Shown: one piece after another, positions 26,765 to 36,089 of the stretch
Numbering within the stretch: position 1 is the stretch's first letter
Layout of the letters: every line of letters begins with the position of its first letter
NCBI GenBank assembly: GCA_963787045.1
Contig: CAWBBR010000009.1
Coordinates: 124,001 to 188,000, forward strand
Length of the DNA stretch: 64,000 bases
Reading direction: 5' to 3'
Source of the DNA: DATJGR01 sp963787045
GTDB lineage: Bacteria > Pseudomonadota > Gammaproteobacteria > Pseudomonadales > Azotimanducaceae
Position numbers and translations under genes: made by a program
The notes under the pieces: model-generated
What the model was told of the DNA's origin: nothing
The model's database searches: none
What the model saw: the letters and a program-made list of their open reading frames with translations, nothing else

Positions 26765-26782
26765 TGTCCGACAGTCCGGACA
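26765..26782. promoter_or_regulatory. Small inverted repeat in the htrA / DUF937 divergent region
   Basis: TGTCCG-ACAGTC-CGGACA has exact 6-base arms in the 183-base region between the divergent HtrA-like and DUF937 genes. It is a candidate protein-binding site by its placement alone. Confidence 0.25.
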
Positions 26783-26874
26783 TCCGCGTTTCGATCGGGA
26801 TCGCGATTGAGCGCAAAACGGGCGAGGCATAGTCTCCAAGCCCCCTCGCTCGTGCAACTAACCGGAGTGTCAGC

Positions 26875-27864
26875 ATGGACAATCTGATGCAGTCATTGTC
26901 GTCAATGATCAAACCCGACATGGTCGCCGCCCTTGGCAAGGCGATCGGTACGGATACCTCGTCGATCAACCAGGGCCTCGCGGCCGTCGGTCCGTTGGCG
27001 ATGGGCAGCATGGCCAAAATGGCCAGTACACCAGGTGGAGCAGAATCGTTGCTGAAGATGCTGCCGCAAGGCGGCGGTGGCGCGCTCGGCAACATCGGCA
27101 CCATCATCAGCGGCCTGACGGGCGGCGGAAGCGGCGGCGGTATGGTCAACTCCGTCATGGGTCCGGGCGTCAATGCGATTGGAGCGAGTCTGTCGAAAGC
27201 GCTCGGCTTCAACGTGACACCGTTGCTCGGAATGGTCGTGCCTGTCGTCGGAGGACTCGTCGGCAAGGCGGTGAAGTCGGACAACCTCGACGCCGCGGGA
27301 CTTCAGACCATGCTCAGCAAGCAGAGCGCCGATTTTGCCAACGACCCGGCCAACAAGGCGGCGATGGCGCTCGTTAGCGAGGCGACCGCGGCCGGCGAGA
27401 AGGCCACCGCGCAGATTGCTTCCTATGGCGCGGACTGGTCGAAGGTCGCCGGTGGTCCCGCGGCGGCGCTGTTGCTCGTGGCGGCCTCTGATCTCTCCGG
27501 GCCGTTCGATACGATCAAGGAAGTAAAGGCAGCAGACGCCGCGCTGCGACAGTCGGTCAGCGGCGCGCCCGCCACGTCGGTCATGTCGGCGGCGTTTGGC
27601 GCAGGTCTGACCGAGACCGCGTTCAAGTCGGTCAAAGCACTGGCGAAAGACAAGGAAGGGCTGCTGCGAATGATCACTGAAGGCACGGCGGCGTTTGCGA
27701 GCAGATCACCCGCCGAAGTGCAGGCCTATAAGGACACCATACGCGCCGTTGCCAAGGCGACAGCGGAGGCGTCGAAGGAAGGCGGTTTCCTGGGAATAGG
27801 CGGCAAGCGGGTCAGCGCCGACGAGCAGGCTGCGCTCGATCGCATCGACTCCGCGTTGACCTAG
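26875..27864 (+). CDS. DUF937 (YidB-like) domain protein
   Basis: A 329-residue protein. The first 110 residues show the DUF937/YidB pattern: MIKPDMVAALGKAIG, SSINQGLAAVGPLAMGSMAK, STPGGAESLLKML, and a glycine-rich turn before more helices (NAIGASLSKALGFNVTPLLG). The rest is alanine-rich and helical with no recognised domain (ATAAGEKATAQIASYGADWSK, ending SADEQAALDRIDSAL). No signal peptide; GGAGTG lies just before the ATG. The function of the family is unknown. It is divergent from the HtrA-like protease. Confidence 0.75.
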   Translation: MDNLMQSLSSMIKPDMVAALGKAIGTDTSSINQGLAAVGPLAMGSMAKMASTPGGAESLLKMLPQGGGGALGNIGTIISGLTGGGSGGGMVNSVMGPGVNAIGASLSKALGFNVTPLLGMVVPVVGGLVGKAVKSDNLDAAGLQTMLSKQSADFANDPANKAAMALVSEATAAGEKATAQIASYGADWSKVAGGPAAALLLVAASDLSGPFDTIKEVKAADAALRQSVSGAPATSVMSAAFGAGLTETAFKSVKALAKDKEGLLRMITEGTAAFASRSPAEVQAYKDTIRAVAKATAEASKEGGFLGIGGKRVSADEQAALDRIDSALT

Positions 27865-27867
27865 CAG

Positions 27868-27889
27868 CCGACGCTTCGACGCTCGTCGG
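27868..27889. terminator. Weak hairpin between convergent genes
   Basis: CCGACG and CGTCGG pair across a 10-base loop in the 30-base gap between the DUF937 gene and the end of the benzoate-CoA ligase gene. A short stem without a T-tract; only a possible bidirectional terminator. Confidence 0.25.
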
Positions 27890-27894
27890 TAGAC

Positions 27895-29409
27895 TCATCG
27901 CAGCTTGTAGCGCTGGATCTTTCCGGTCGCCGTCTTCGGCAATGCGTCGACGAACTCGATCCAGCGCGGCCGTTTGTAGTCGGCGAGCCGGCCGCGGACG
28001 TGCGCGATCAATTCGTCGGCCAGCGCCGGCGATGGTGAACGCGCGACGACGATCGCCTTCGGCTTGATGAGTTTGTCGGCGTCTTCTGCGCCGACGACCG
28101 CGGCCTCGATCACCGCCGGATGCGCGAGCAGCGCGTTCTCCACTTCCATCGGCGATACGTAGATGCCGCCGACCTTGAGCAGGTCGTCGCGTCGGCCGCA
28201 GTACACCAGGTGCCCTGAGGGGCGGCGCAGGTATTTGTCGCCGGTTCGCACCCAGCCGTCGCGGAACGTCGCGTCCGATAGTTCGGGCAATTTCCAGTAA
28301 CCCACGGCCGCGCTGTCGCCGCGCACTTCCAGATCGCCGATCGCGTCGGCCGCGGTTTCGCGGCCGTCTTCGTCTACGACGCGAACGTGATAGCCCGGCA
28401 CCGCGCGTCCAGTGGTGCCCGGGGCGATGTCGTCTGCGCCGTTGCTGATGAAGATGTGCAGCATTTCGGTCGTGCCGATGCCGTCGAGAATGTCGAGCCC
28501 CACGCCGTCGCGCCATCGCTGCAACAGCGTCTCCGGCAGCGCTTCTCCGGCGGAGATGCACATCCGCAGGCGGTCGCGCGGCGGCAGTTCGGCTTCGCTC
28601 AGCAGCATCGCGTACAGCGTCGGCACGCCGCAGAACAGCGTTGGACGATGTCGCGCGAGGATCGCTCTTGACGACGGCCGGCGTCGGACGCGTCGCGGTG
28701 AGCACCACAGTAGCGCCAACCGAGAACGGGAACGTCAACGCGTTGCCGAGGCCATACGCGAAGAACAGTTTCGCGGCTGAAAACACGATGTCGTCGGCGG
28801 TGATGCCGAGGATGTGTCGACCGTATGTCTGCGCCGTGAATTCGAGATCGCCGTGGCGATGGATCACGCCTTTCGGATTGCCGGTGGTGCCGGACGTGTA
28901 GAGCCAGAACGCCGGCTCGTCGCGCCGCGTCGCCGCAACCGCGTATGCGTCCGGCGCACGCGCGAGCGCTGCATCGAGCGTCGCGATGCGTGTCCGATCC
29001 GCCCGAGACGAGCACGTCGAGGGGCGCCGCATCGAGCGCGCCTTGCCAGACAGGCGCGAGCACGGCGGACACGACCAGCAGCTTCGCTTCGCTGTCCGCC
29101 ACGATGTACGCATAGTCTTTCGTGGTCAGCAGCGTGTTCAGCGGCACCGGAATGGCGCCGGCGCGGATCGCCCCCAGGAAACACACCGGAAAGTCGACGC
29201 CGTCTTCGAGACACAGCAGCACGCGCTGTCGGTCGGTGAGTCCGCGCGCTCGCAGCAGATTCGCAAACCGGTTCGCGCGCCGGTCGATCTCCGCATACGT
29301 GTACGCGCCGGCGTCGTCGATCACGGCGACGCGCGCGCCGCCATGCGCCGAGATTCGGCAGCAACAACGCGTCGGCCGCGTTGTAGGTCTCGGTGGAAGC
29401 GCCGCTCAC
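27895..29409 (-). CDS. Benzoate-CoA ligase (several frameshifts)
   Basis: An ANL-family ligase read across about three frame changes (near 29345, 28990 and 28665). From ATG 29409 it reads MSGASTETYNAADALLLPNLG, then YTYAEIDRRANRFANLLRARG, the AMP motif FWLYTSGTTGNPKGVIHRHGD, then GIGTTEMLHIFISN, VKVGGIYVSPMEVENALL-like and the C-terminal lysine motif KTATGKIQRYKLR. GIGTTEMLHIFISN is characteristic of benzoate-CoA ligases. It activates benzoate to benzoyl-CoA with ATP, the first step of the box pathway, and is the last gene of the boxC-boxB-ligase operon. Both sides of each break are well conserved, so I treat it as one functional gene with sequence errors. Confidence 0.82.
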
Positions 29410-29413
29410 GAAA

Positions 29414-30853
29414 CTAGGAGGCGAGTCGGACGTACTCGAAGTCGCCGGGTTTGCCGCCGACGCCGCTGGAAGGCGCCGCGATCCACGACGCGAACGCGCC
29501 GACGGCGTGGCACGGCTGCATCAACGACGTCACGTACTCGAGGTCCGCTGCCGACGGCAGCCACTCGGCCGCAGAACTCTGCCAGCGCGATGCGTCGACG
29601 ATGTCGCCGGCCGGCGTTACCGACAGGCTGGAGAAGTCGCCGACTTTGCGATGGAACGCGCGATGCGGCAGCCGCAGTTCGAAATCGATGCCGGCATCCG
29701 ACAGGACGCGATTCCACGCGCGCAGCACCGGTTCGCAGTCGACGATGTAGTCGTCGCGCAGGCGCGCATTGATGGCGCTGAGCGCCGGCGCGTCGATCCA
29801 CTCGAAACGCCCATCGACGGCTTGCAGCACTCGATACGTCGAACTCTGCAGCTGGTGGTCATCGTCGATCTGGTCTTCGTGGAAGCGCCCCTTTATGCCT
29901 GCGTTGAACGAATTCGCGGCGTTCGTCGAGATCTCCGAGCCGAACAGGTCGAGCGTTACGGAGTAGTGGAAGTTGATCTTCTTCTGGATCGTCGGCAGAT
30001 CGATCACGCCGTGCCGGCGAACCGCCGCGATGTCGTGCGGATCTTTGATGCCGTTCGCGTTCATCGCGGTGCACGTCGCGCGGAGAATGCGTTCCACGCC
30101 GCTCTTGCCGACGAACATGTGGTGGCCTTCCTCGGTGACCATGAAGCGGCAGGTGCGCGACAACGGATCGAAGCCGGACTGCGCCAGCGCTTCCAACTGC
30201 ATCTTGCCGTCGCGGTCGGTGAAGCTCGTGAACATGAAGAACGACAGCCAGTCCGGCGTGCGCTCGTTGAATGCGCCGAGAATGCGCGGCGTATCGACGT
30301 TGCCGGAGCGGCGATTCAGCAGCATCTCCGCTTCTTCGCGGCCGTCGCGGCCGAAGTAGCGTTGCAGCAGATACACCATCGCCCACAAGTGACGGCCTTC
30401 CTCGACGTTCACCTGGAACAGGTTGCGCAAGTCGTAAAGCGACGGCGCGGTTTTACCGAGATGTCGCTGCTGTTCGACCGACGCAGGTTCGGTGTCGCCC
30501 TGGATCACCATCAACCGCCGCAGCATCGCGCGGTATTCGCCGGGGACCTCCTGCCACACCGGTTCGCCTTTGTGCGCGCCGAAACCGATCTTGCGATCGG
30601 GCTCTGCCGGCGCGAGCAGAATGCCCCAGCGGTACTCCGGCATCTTCACGAAACCGAATTTCGCCCAGCCTGCGCGGTCCACGCTGACGGCGGTACGCAG
30701 GAATACTTCGACGTCCTGAAAACCGTCGGGACCCATGCCGCGCCACCAGTCGAGGAACTTCGGATGCCACGCTTCCAGCGCGCGTTGTAACGCGCGGTCG
30801 GACGCGAGATCGACGTTGTTCGGAATCAGCGATGCGTAATCGACGGCGCTCAT
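29414..30853 (-). CDS. boxB: Benzoyl-CoA 2,3-epoxidase, oxygenase subunit BoxB
   Basis: An intact 479-residue BoxB. This diiron enzyme makes 2,3-epoxybenzoyl-CoA from benzoyl-CoA and oxygen using electrons from BoxA. The diiron ligands Glu122, Glu152, His155 (VNVEEGRHLW), Asp213 (FTDRD), Glu242 and His245 (EEGHHMF) keep the spacing of the Azoarcus enzyme. ATG 30853 starts MSAVDYASLIPNNVDL, as in the family. It lies 13 bases after boxC and four before the ligase gene. No boxA reductase gene is found in the window. Confidence 0.93.
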   Translation of the reverse strand: MSAVDYASLIPNNVDLASDRALQRALEAWHPKFLDWWRGMGPDGFQDVEVFLRTAVSVDRAGWAKFGFVKMPEYRWGILLAPAEPDRKIGFGAHKGEPVWQEVPGEYRAMLRRLMVIQGDTEPASVEQQRHLGKTAPSLYDLRNLFQVNVEEGRHLWAMVYLLQRYFGRDGREEAEMLLNRRSGNVDTPRILGAFNERTPDWLSFFMFTSFTDRDGKMQLEALAQSGFDPLSRTCRFMVTEEGHHMFVGKSGVERILRATCTAMNANGIKDPHDIAAVRRHGVIDLPTIQKKINFHYSVTLDLFGSEISTNAANSFNAGIKGRFHEDQIDDDHQLQSSTYRVLQAVDGRFEWIDAPALSAINARLRDDYIVDCEPVLRAWNRVLSDAGIDFELRLPHRAFHRKVGDFSSLSVTPAGDIVDASRWQSSAAEWLPSAADLEYVTSLMQPCHAVGAFASWIAAPSSGVGGKPGDFEYVRLAS

Positions 30854-30866
30854 TGTCACTTCCTGC

Positions 30867-32523
30867 TCAAATGCGGGTCTTGTCGTAGCGGGGACGCTGG
30901 CCGGTACCGTAACGCTTGAGCGCGCCTTCGTCACCCACGGCGTTCGGACGCTGGAACACCCAGTTCTGCCAGGCAGAGAGCCGCGCGAAGATCTTCGTTT
31001 CCAGCGTCTCCGGCCCGGGGAAACGCAGGTTCGCTTCCATCGCCGTCAGCGCGTCGGGCGAGAAGCTCGCGCGCTCTTCCAGCAGCAGGCGGATCTCGTC
31101 GCGCCAGTCGATTTCGTCCGGCGTGAACGTGACGAGGCCGGCGCTGCGTGCGGCCGCCGCGTCGAGACGATTGCCAACGAGCGCGCGAAGGCGCTCGACC
31201 GCCGACGGATCGCCGTAGAAACGCGTCGCGAGGCGACTGAGTCCGTTGCACATCGGCAGGTCGCCGAAGTTGGCGGCGGAAAGCGAAAACTCGGCAGGAG
31301 AAGCGTTGTCGCCGAGCGCGCCGTCGAGCATGTAGCTGCGATCGGCCGCGAACAGCACCTCGGCTAGAAAGCCGGCGAAGCAACTGCCGGGTTCCACCAG
31401 CGCCACCAGCGTGCGCGACGTCAGATCGAGCCGCTTCAGGGTGCGTCGCGCGAATAGTCGAATCTCGCGCACCCACCACAGCGAGGCGTGTTGCGCGAGC
31501 CACGCGTCGTGCTGCGCCACGCGTTCGATCGATCCTTCGCTGCGAAGCACGAGCGTCGCGAGCTGCGGTGCATTGAAACGCAGATGCAGCAGCGCGTCGT
31601 CGAGTTCGCGCAACAGCGCCAGCGCCCAGACGTCCGCACCCATCGCGCGCACCTCGGCAGGGCTGTCAGGCAATGGCGCGTCCGGGCCGCGCAGCGTCAG
31701 CGTGGCCGTTGCAAGCGCATCATCGAATACGACGTCGAGATACCGGTACCGCAGACCGTTGTCAGTGGCCGTGCGTTCGAGCGGGGTCAGCGCAATGCCG
31801 GCCTCGTCGGCAGGCCGATCGGAGCGGCCGGCCAGCTCGGCGGCGCGTGCGGCAACCGCCTGTTCGAACTTCGAGCGCGGTGCGATTTCGTCGACCAGCC
31901 GCCATTCCAGCGCGCGGGCGCCGCGCGCGCCTTCCTCCAGCGTGCAGAACACGTCGGCGATGTCGCGTCGGATGCGGCGCTTGTCGGTCAATCGCGTCAG
32001 TCCGCCGGTACCGGGTAACACCGCGAGCAACGGCACTTCCGGCAGCGAGACGGCCGCATTGCCGTCGTCGATCAGCAGCAGGTGATCGGCGGCGAGCGCG
32101 AGTTCGTAGCCGCCGCCGGCCGCGGTGCCGCCGAGCGCCGCGAGATAGCGTTGGCCGGACTCCGCGGACGCCTCTTCGATCGCATTGCGGGTTTCGTTGG
32201 TGAACTTGCAGAAGTTGACTTTGTGCGCGTGCGTAGCGCCGGCGAGCATGCGGATGTTCGCGCCGGCGCAGAAGATTCCCGGCTTACCGGAACGCAGCGT
32301 CACCGTGTGCACTTCCGGGTGCTCGAAGCGCAGCCGCTGGATCGCGTCGGCCAGTTCGATGTCCACGCCGATGTCATACGAGTTCTGCTTCAGTTCGTAG
32401 CCCGGCGCGGCGCCGGCCGATTCCTGTACGTCGAGAATCAGGTCCGCTACCGGCGGCGCGATCCTCGAGCTTCCAATGACGGTAGGCGGCGGGCTCGGTA
32501 CGGAACTCCAGCGGTGTGTTCAT
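30867..32523 (-). CDS. boxC: 2,3-epoxybenzoyl-CoA dihydrolase BoxC (one frameshift)
   Basis: A crotonase-superfamily enzyme that opens and cleaves the epoxide ring to 3,4-dehydroadipyl-CoA semialdehyde and formate. ATG 32523 gives MNTPLEFRTEPAAYRHWKLE; one extra base near 32455 is followed by APPVADLILDVQES and ELKQNSYDIGVDIEL, then GKPGIFCAGANIRML and LGGTAAGGGYELALAADH, the oxyanion-hole regions of the first half. The second half contains EPGSCFAGFLAEVLFAADR. About 552 residues, the usual BoxC size. It is the first gene of the box operon, divergent from a coiled-coil protein gene across 200 bases. Confidence 0.9.
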
Positions 32524-32722
32524 TGAAAGGCGATCTGCGCGACGGGAGGGGCGATGGTAATTCAAGGTGGCGGCCAGCCGCCCGACAATGTGACGGCGTT
32601 CTCGCAGCGATTCGTATGCCGTGGCGTGCGATTGAGAGCTAACTAACTGTTTCGCGTACGCTATCCGTCCAGAATCCCGGTCTGATACCGCAAGCCAGGA
32701 AGCGAAGGACCCGCTTACCGAT

Positions 32723-33748
32723 ATGTCCCGCGTGCCGACAATCCTGATCGGAACCCTGCTGTTCGCCGGCGTGGCGTGGATGGCCGTCACGGTGGATCAG
32801 GTTCCACTCGCGCTGCTCATCAATGCCGGCATCGCCGATCTGCTGGGTAAGACCGGCTCCACGACGAACTATGCAGACACGATCTTCATCGTGTTGTGCC
32901 TGTTGTTGGCCGTCGGCATCGGCATCGGTGTTGGGCGATCGTTGCGCGGACTCACGGCGCGCGCACACGAAGCGGAACTGCAGCGGCATCTGAACGAGAC
33001 GAAGGGAAGGATTCCAAAGCTCGAATCCGGCATGCGCAACAAAGAGATGCACGTGGCGCGCGTCGAACAGCAGATGAAAGACATCGAGAGCCAGCTGCCG
33101 CCGCTGCGCAAGACGATCGAAGAACGCGACATCGCGTTGCGCGACCGCGACCGGACGGTGTCGTTACTGAAGAGCGAGGTGGCGTTACTGAAAGGCATTC
33201 CGCTGGCGTCGGATGCGGCGTCGTCTGCAATGGCGACTCTCGACCTCGACGACGATACCTTCACGACCTCGTCGCGGCGGGCGGAGCCGCGCAACGACGC
33301 GGTCCGCGACGCGCTCGAAGAGCGCGTGCAGGAACTCGAAACGAAGGTGCGCGAACGCGAGGCCCGCATCGCGGAACTGATGTACGAAACCGGCAATCAC
33401 GCGAAGCAGATTCCGCAGCTGGAGTCGGCGCTCGACGGTCAACGGAAGAAGAACGAAGACTACGATCGGGAACGACAGCGCCAGGACAAGTGGCTCGACG
33501 TGTTGAACGACCAGCTGGCGCGTGCCCGCGAGACCAACGATCGACTCGCCGGCGAATTGCGCGACAAGGCGTCGCTGCAGCAGCGCATCGTCGAACTCGA
33601 AGCCGAAGTGAAGCGCTTGGGCGACGAAATCGCCGATCGCGAGCGCCGGCTGGCCACGTCGCGATTCGAATGCGCCACTGCGCGCACGACCATCGCCCAC
33701 CTGCAATCGCAGATCGAAGGACAGAAAGGCACGGCGGGCGCCAAGTAG
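32723..33748 (+). CDS. Membrane-anchored coiled-coil protein of unknown function
   Basis: An intact 341-residue protein. Two hydrophobic segments (about 5-22, PTILIGTLLFAGVAWMAV, and about 52-70, DTIFIVLCLLLAVGIGIGV) form a hairpin anchor. From about residue 80 to 335 it is a highly charged heptad-rich coiled coil (QLPPLRKTIEERDIALRDRD, ELETKVREREARIAELMYE, QQRIVELEAEVKRLGDEIAD), interrupted by a Ser/Thr-rich loop near 160-175. It loosely resembles envelope coiled-coil proteins, but I do not recognise a family. It is divergent from the box operon; no functional tie can be claimed. Confidence 0.75.
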   Translation: MSRVPTILIGTLLFAGVAWMAVTVDQVPLALLINAGIADLLGKTGSTTNYADTIFIVLCLLLAVGIGIGVGRSLRGLTARAHEAELQRHLNETKGRIPKLESGMRNKEMHVARVEQQMKDIESQLPPLRKTIEERDIALRDRDRTVSLLKSEVALLKGIPLASDAASSAMATLDLDDDTFTTSSRRAEPRNDAVRDALEERVQELETKVREREARIAELMYETGNHAKQIPQLESALDGQRKKNEDYDRERQRQDKWLDVLNDQLARARETNDRLAGELRDKASLQQRIVELEAEVKRLGDEIADRERRLATSRFECATARTTIAHLQSQIEGQKGTAGAK

Positions 33749-33809
33749 CTGCGCGTGCAGTCTCGCGGTTGACGTCGGTGAGTCACTTGGCCGACGCTGT
33801 GTCCCGCAT

Positions 33810-35336
33810 ATGAACCAGCCCCGCAACATCCTGCTGATCACGGCCGACCAATGGCGCGCCGACTGCCTGTCGTCGCGCAATCATCCGTGCGTGAAGACAC
33901 CGCACCTCGATGCGCTCGCGCGCGACGGGGTGTCGTTCCTGCGCCACTACTGTCAGGCCGTGCCGTGCGGACCGAGTCGGGCGTCGCTGCACACCGGGCT
34001 GTATCTGATGAACCATCGTTCCGGCACCAACGGCACGCCGCTCGATCGTCGTCACGAGAACTGGGCGCAGATCGTGCGCGGCGCCGGCTACGATCCGGTG
34101 CTGTTCGGCTACACCGACACCAGTCCGGATCCGCGCGACTATCCCGCCGATGATCCGGTACTAACGACCTACGAAGGGGTGCTGCCGGGTCTGCGCGTCG
34201 AAACGCTGCTCACCGCCGACATCGGCGCATGGGTGCAATGGCTGCGCGCGCGCGGCGCGACGATTCCCGCCCGACCTTACGACCTGTACTTCCAGAAAGC
34301 CGACCAGGTCGAGTTCGAGAACGGCGGACCAGGTCCGGCGCCGTTGCGGCTGCCGAGTCATCTGCACGACACGTTCTTCATGACCGACCAGGTGATCGAC
34401 TACGTGACCGACCGGCGCGAGCCCTGGTGCGTGCATCTGTCGCTGCTGCGGCCACACCCGCCGTGGATCGCGCCGGCGCCGTATCACGCGCGCTACGCCC
34501 CCGATGCGTTGCCGGGGTTCGTGCGCGCGGATTCCGTCGAAGTCGAGGGCGAGCAACATCCATGGCTCGCGTTCCAGCTATCGGACAAGAACTATCGCGC
34601 GCCGGAGTCGGAGAAGAAGCTGCGCCGCCTTAAAGCGTCGTACTACGGTTTGATGAGCGAGGTCGACGACAATCTCGGCCGCTTGTTCGCCCACCTGAAG
34701 TCGACTGGTCAGTTCGACGAAACGCTGATCGTATTCACGTCCGATCACGGCGAGCAGATCGGTGATCACTGGCTGCTCGGCAAGTGCGGCTATTTCGATC
34801 AGTCGTATCACATCCCGTTGATCGTGCGCGATCCGCGCGCATCGGCGGATGCGACGCGCGGCCGAACGGTCGATATGTTCACCGAGAACGTCGACATCAT
34901 GCCGACGATGCTCGAATGGCTCGGCATCGAAGTTCCGCACGCGTGCGATGGTCGCTCGCTGCTCCCCTTCCTGCGATCGTCTGCGGCGCCGGCGAGTTGG
35001 CGTGGCGAGGCGCATTGGGAATTCGATTTCCGCGACCCGACCGACGACGGCGCGGAACGCGCGCTCGGCATTCCGCTGCACGCGTGCACGCTCAACGTGA
35101 TTCGGAGCGACCGGTACAAATACGTGCATTTCGCCGGTTTGCGCCCGCTGTTGTTCGATCTGCGCGACGACCCGCACGAATTGCGCGATCGCGCCGCGGA
35201 GCCTGCGTATCTGCCGGTGGTGCTCGAGTACGCGCAGAAGATGTTGTCGTGGCGGATGCGCCACGACGACCAGACGCTGACGCATCTCGCGGTGACGTCA
35301 AAGGGTGTAGTGGCGCGCCCGTCGTCGCGCTGGTAA
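33810..35336 (+). CDS. Phosphonate monoester hydrolase/arylsulfatase-like protein
   Basis: An intact 508-residue alkaline-phosphatase-superfamily enzyme. NILLITADQWRADCL supplies N-terminal metal ligands. AVPCGPSRASLHTGLYLMNHR contains the formylglycine cysteine Cys53 (CxPxR) in the form typical of phosphonate monoester hydrolases/phosphodiesterases; GTNGTPLDRRHENW, GYDPVLFGYTDTSPDPRDY and FTSDHGEQIGDHWLLGKCGYF continue that likeness. Such enzymes split phosphonate and phosphate diesters, sulfates and sulfonates with broad specificity. A maturase for the formylglycine is not in the window. It converges, seven bases apart, on a PhnY*/PhnZ-like pair, which favours a phosphonate role. Confidence 0.83.
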   Translation: MNQPRNILLITADQWRADCLSSRNHPCVKTPHLDALARDGVSFLRHYCQAVPCGPSRASLHTGLYLMNHRSGTNGTPLDRRHENWAQIVRGAGYDPVLFGYTDTSPDPRDYPADDPVLTTYEGVLPGLRVETLLTADIGAWVQWLRARGATIPARPYDLYFQKADQVEFENGGPGPAPLRLPSHLHDTFFMTDQVIDYVTDRREPWCVHLSLLRPHPPWIAPAPYHARYAPDALPGFVRADSVEVEGEQHPWLAFQLSDKNYRAPESEKKLRRLKASYYGLMSEVDDNLGRLFAHLKSTGQFDETLIVFTSDHGEQIGDHWLLGKCGYFDQSYHIPLIVRDPRASADATRGRTVDMFTENVDIMPTMLEWLGIEVPHACDGRSLLPFLRSSAAPASWRGEAHWEFDFRDPTDDGAERALGIPLHACTLNVIRSDRYKYVHFAGLRPLLFDLRDDPHELRDRAAEPAYLPVVLEYAQKMLSWRMRHDDQTLTHLAVTSKGVVARPSSRW

Positions 35337-35342
35337 GCGGGT

Positions 35343-36089
35343 CTATCGGATCGGATTGCCGACGTTGAACACGCCGGCGTCGCCGTAGTTCTTCCCGGGT
35401 TCGCGTTCGACGTCGGGCGGGAAGACCGCGCGCTTTTCGCGATAGTAGCCGTCGCGCACGTTCCCCTCGGCTGCCTTGTTGTAGGTCAGATACAACGCGC
35501 GCCGCGGTCGGTCGGTCTGATTCGGTCCCGAGCGGTGCGGCAGATACGAATCGAAGAACAGCAGGTCGCCAGGCTGCGTCGGAATCGGCGACCACGGCAG
35601 TTGCGCGGTGGTCTCGGGCGCGATCGTCAGATCGGCGGCGAGCGGCAACGTCGTCTGTCCGCCCGGATGCGGCGCCACTTCGAGGCAACCGTTCGCCGGC
35701 GTGGTGGCGTCGACGCTGATCATCAGCGTGACGTGCAGCGATTGGCGGAACGACGTGAAAGCGGGCGCGTCCTGGTGCGGTGCGAAGCCGGCGCCGGCCG
35801 GCAACTTGTAGTTCACCTTCTCCTTGAACAGCACGGCCGGCTCGCCGAACAACGCGGCGACCATCGCGAGCGTGCGCGGCCCGGTGATCAACCGGTTCAG
35901 ACCCTCGTGGTACTGGATGAAGTTCTCTACGCGGCACAGCAGTCGTTCGCCGTCGGGCGAGCGTTCGAAGTACTTCATCCATTTACCCGGCGTCTCGGGC
36001 CGTTCGCGCAGATCGTCGATCCACGCTGATAGCTGCGCGCACTCGCCCGCATCGAGCGCGTTGCCGATCTTGAGATATCTTGTGCGCAC
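35343..36089 (-). CDS. PhyH-family dioxygenase, PhnY*/TmpA-like
   Basis: A 248-residue Fe(II)/2-oxoglutarate dioxygenase. His105 and Asp107 (APHQDAPAF) and His185 (YLPHRSGPN) form the metal triad, and the arginines of RPRRALYLTYNKA bind 2-oxoglutarate. Directly after a PhnZ-like gene, such proteins (PhnY*, TmpA) hydroxylate the carbon next to phosphorus in aminoalkylphosphonates. The start is uncertain: the GTG at 36089 has no visible Shine-Dalgarno sequence and lies 107 bases inside the HD gene's open frame. It may be translationally coupled, or joined to the HD domain if one base is wrong. Confidence 0.8.
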   Translation of the reverse strand: MRTRYLKIGNALDAGECAQLSAWIDDLRERPETPGKWMKYFERSPDGERLLCRVENFIQYHEGLNRLITGPRTLAMVAALFGEPAVLFKEKVNYKLPAGAGFAPHQDAPAFTSFRQSLHVTLMISVDATTPANGCLEVAPHPGGQTTLPLAADLTIAPETTAQLPWSPIPTQPGDLLFFDSYLPHRSGPNQTDRPRRALYLTYNKAAEGNVRDGYYREKRAVFPPDVEREPGKNYGDAGVFNVGNPIR

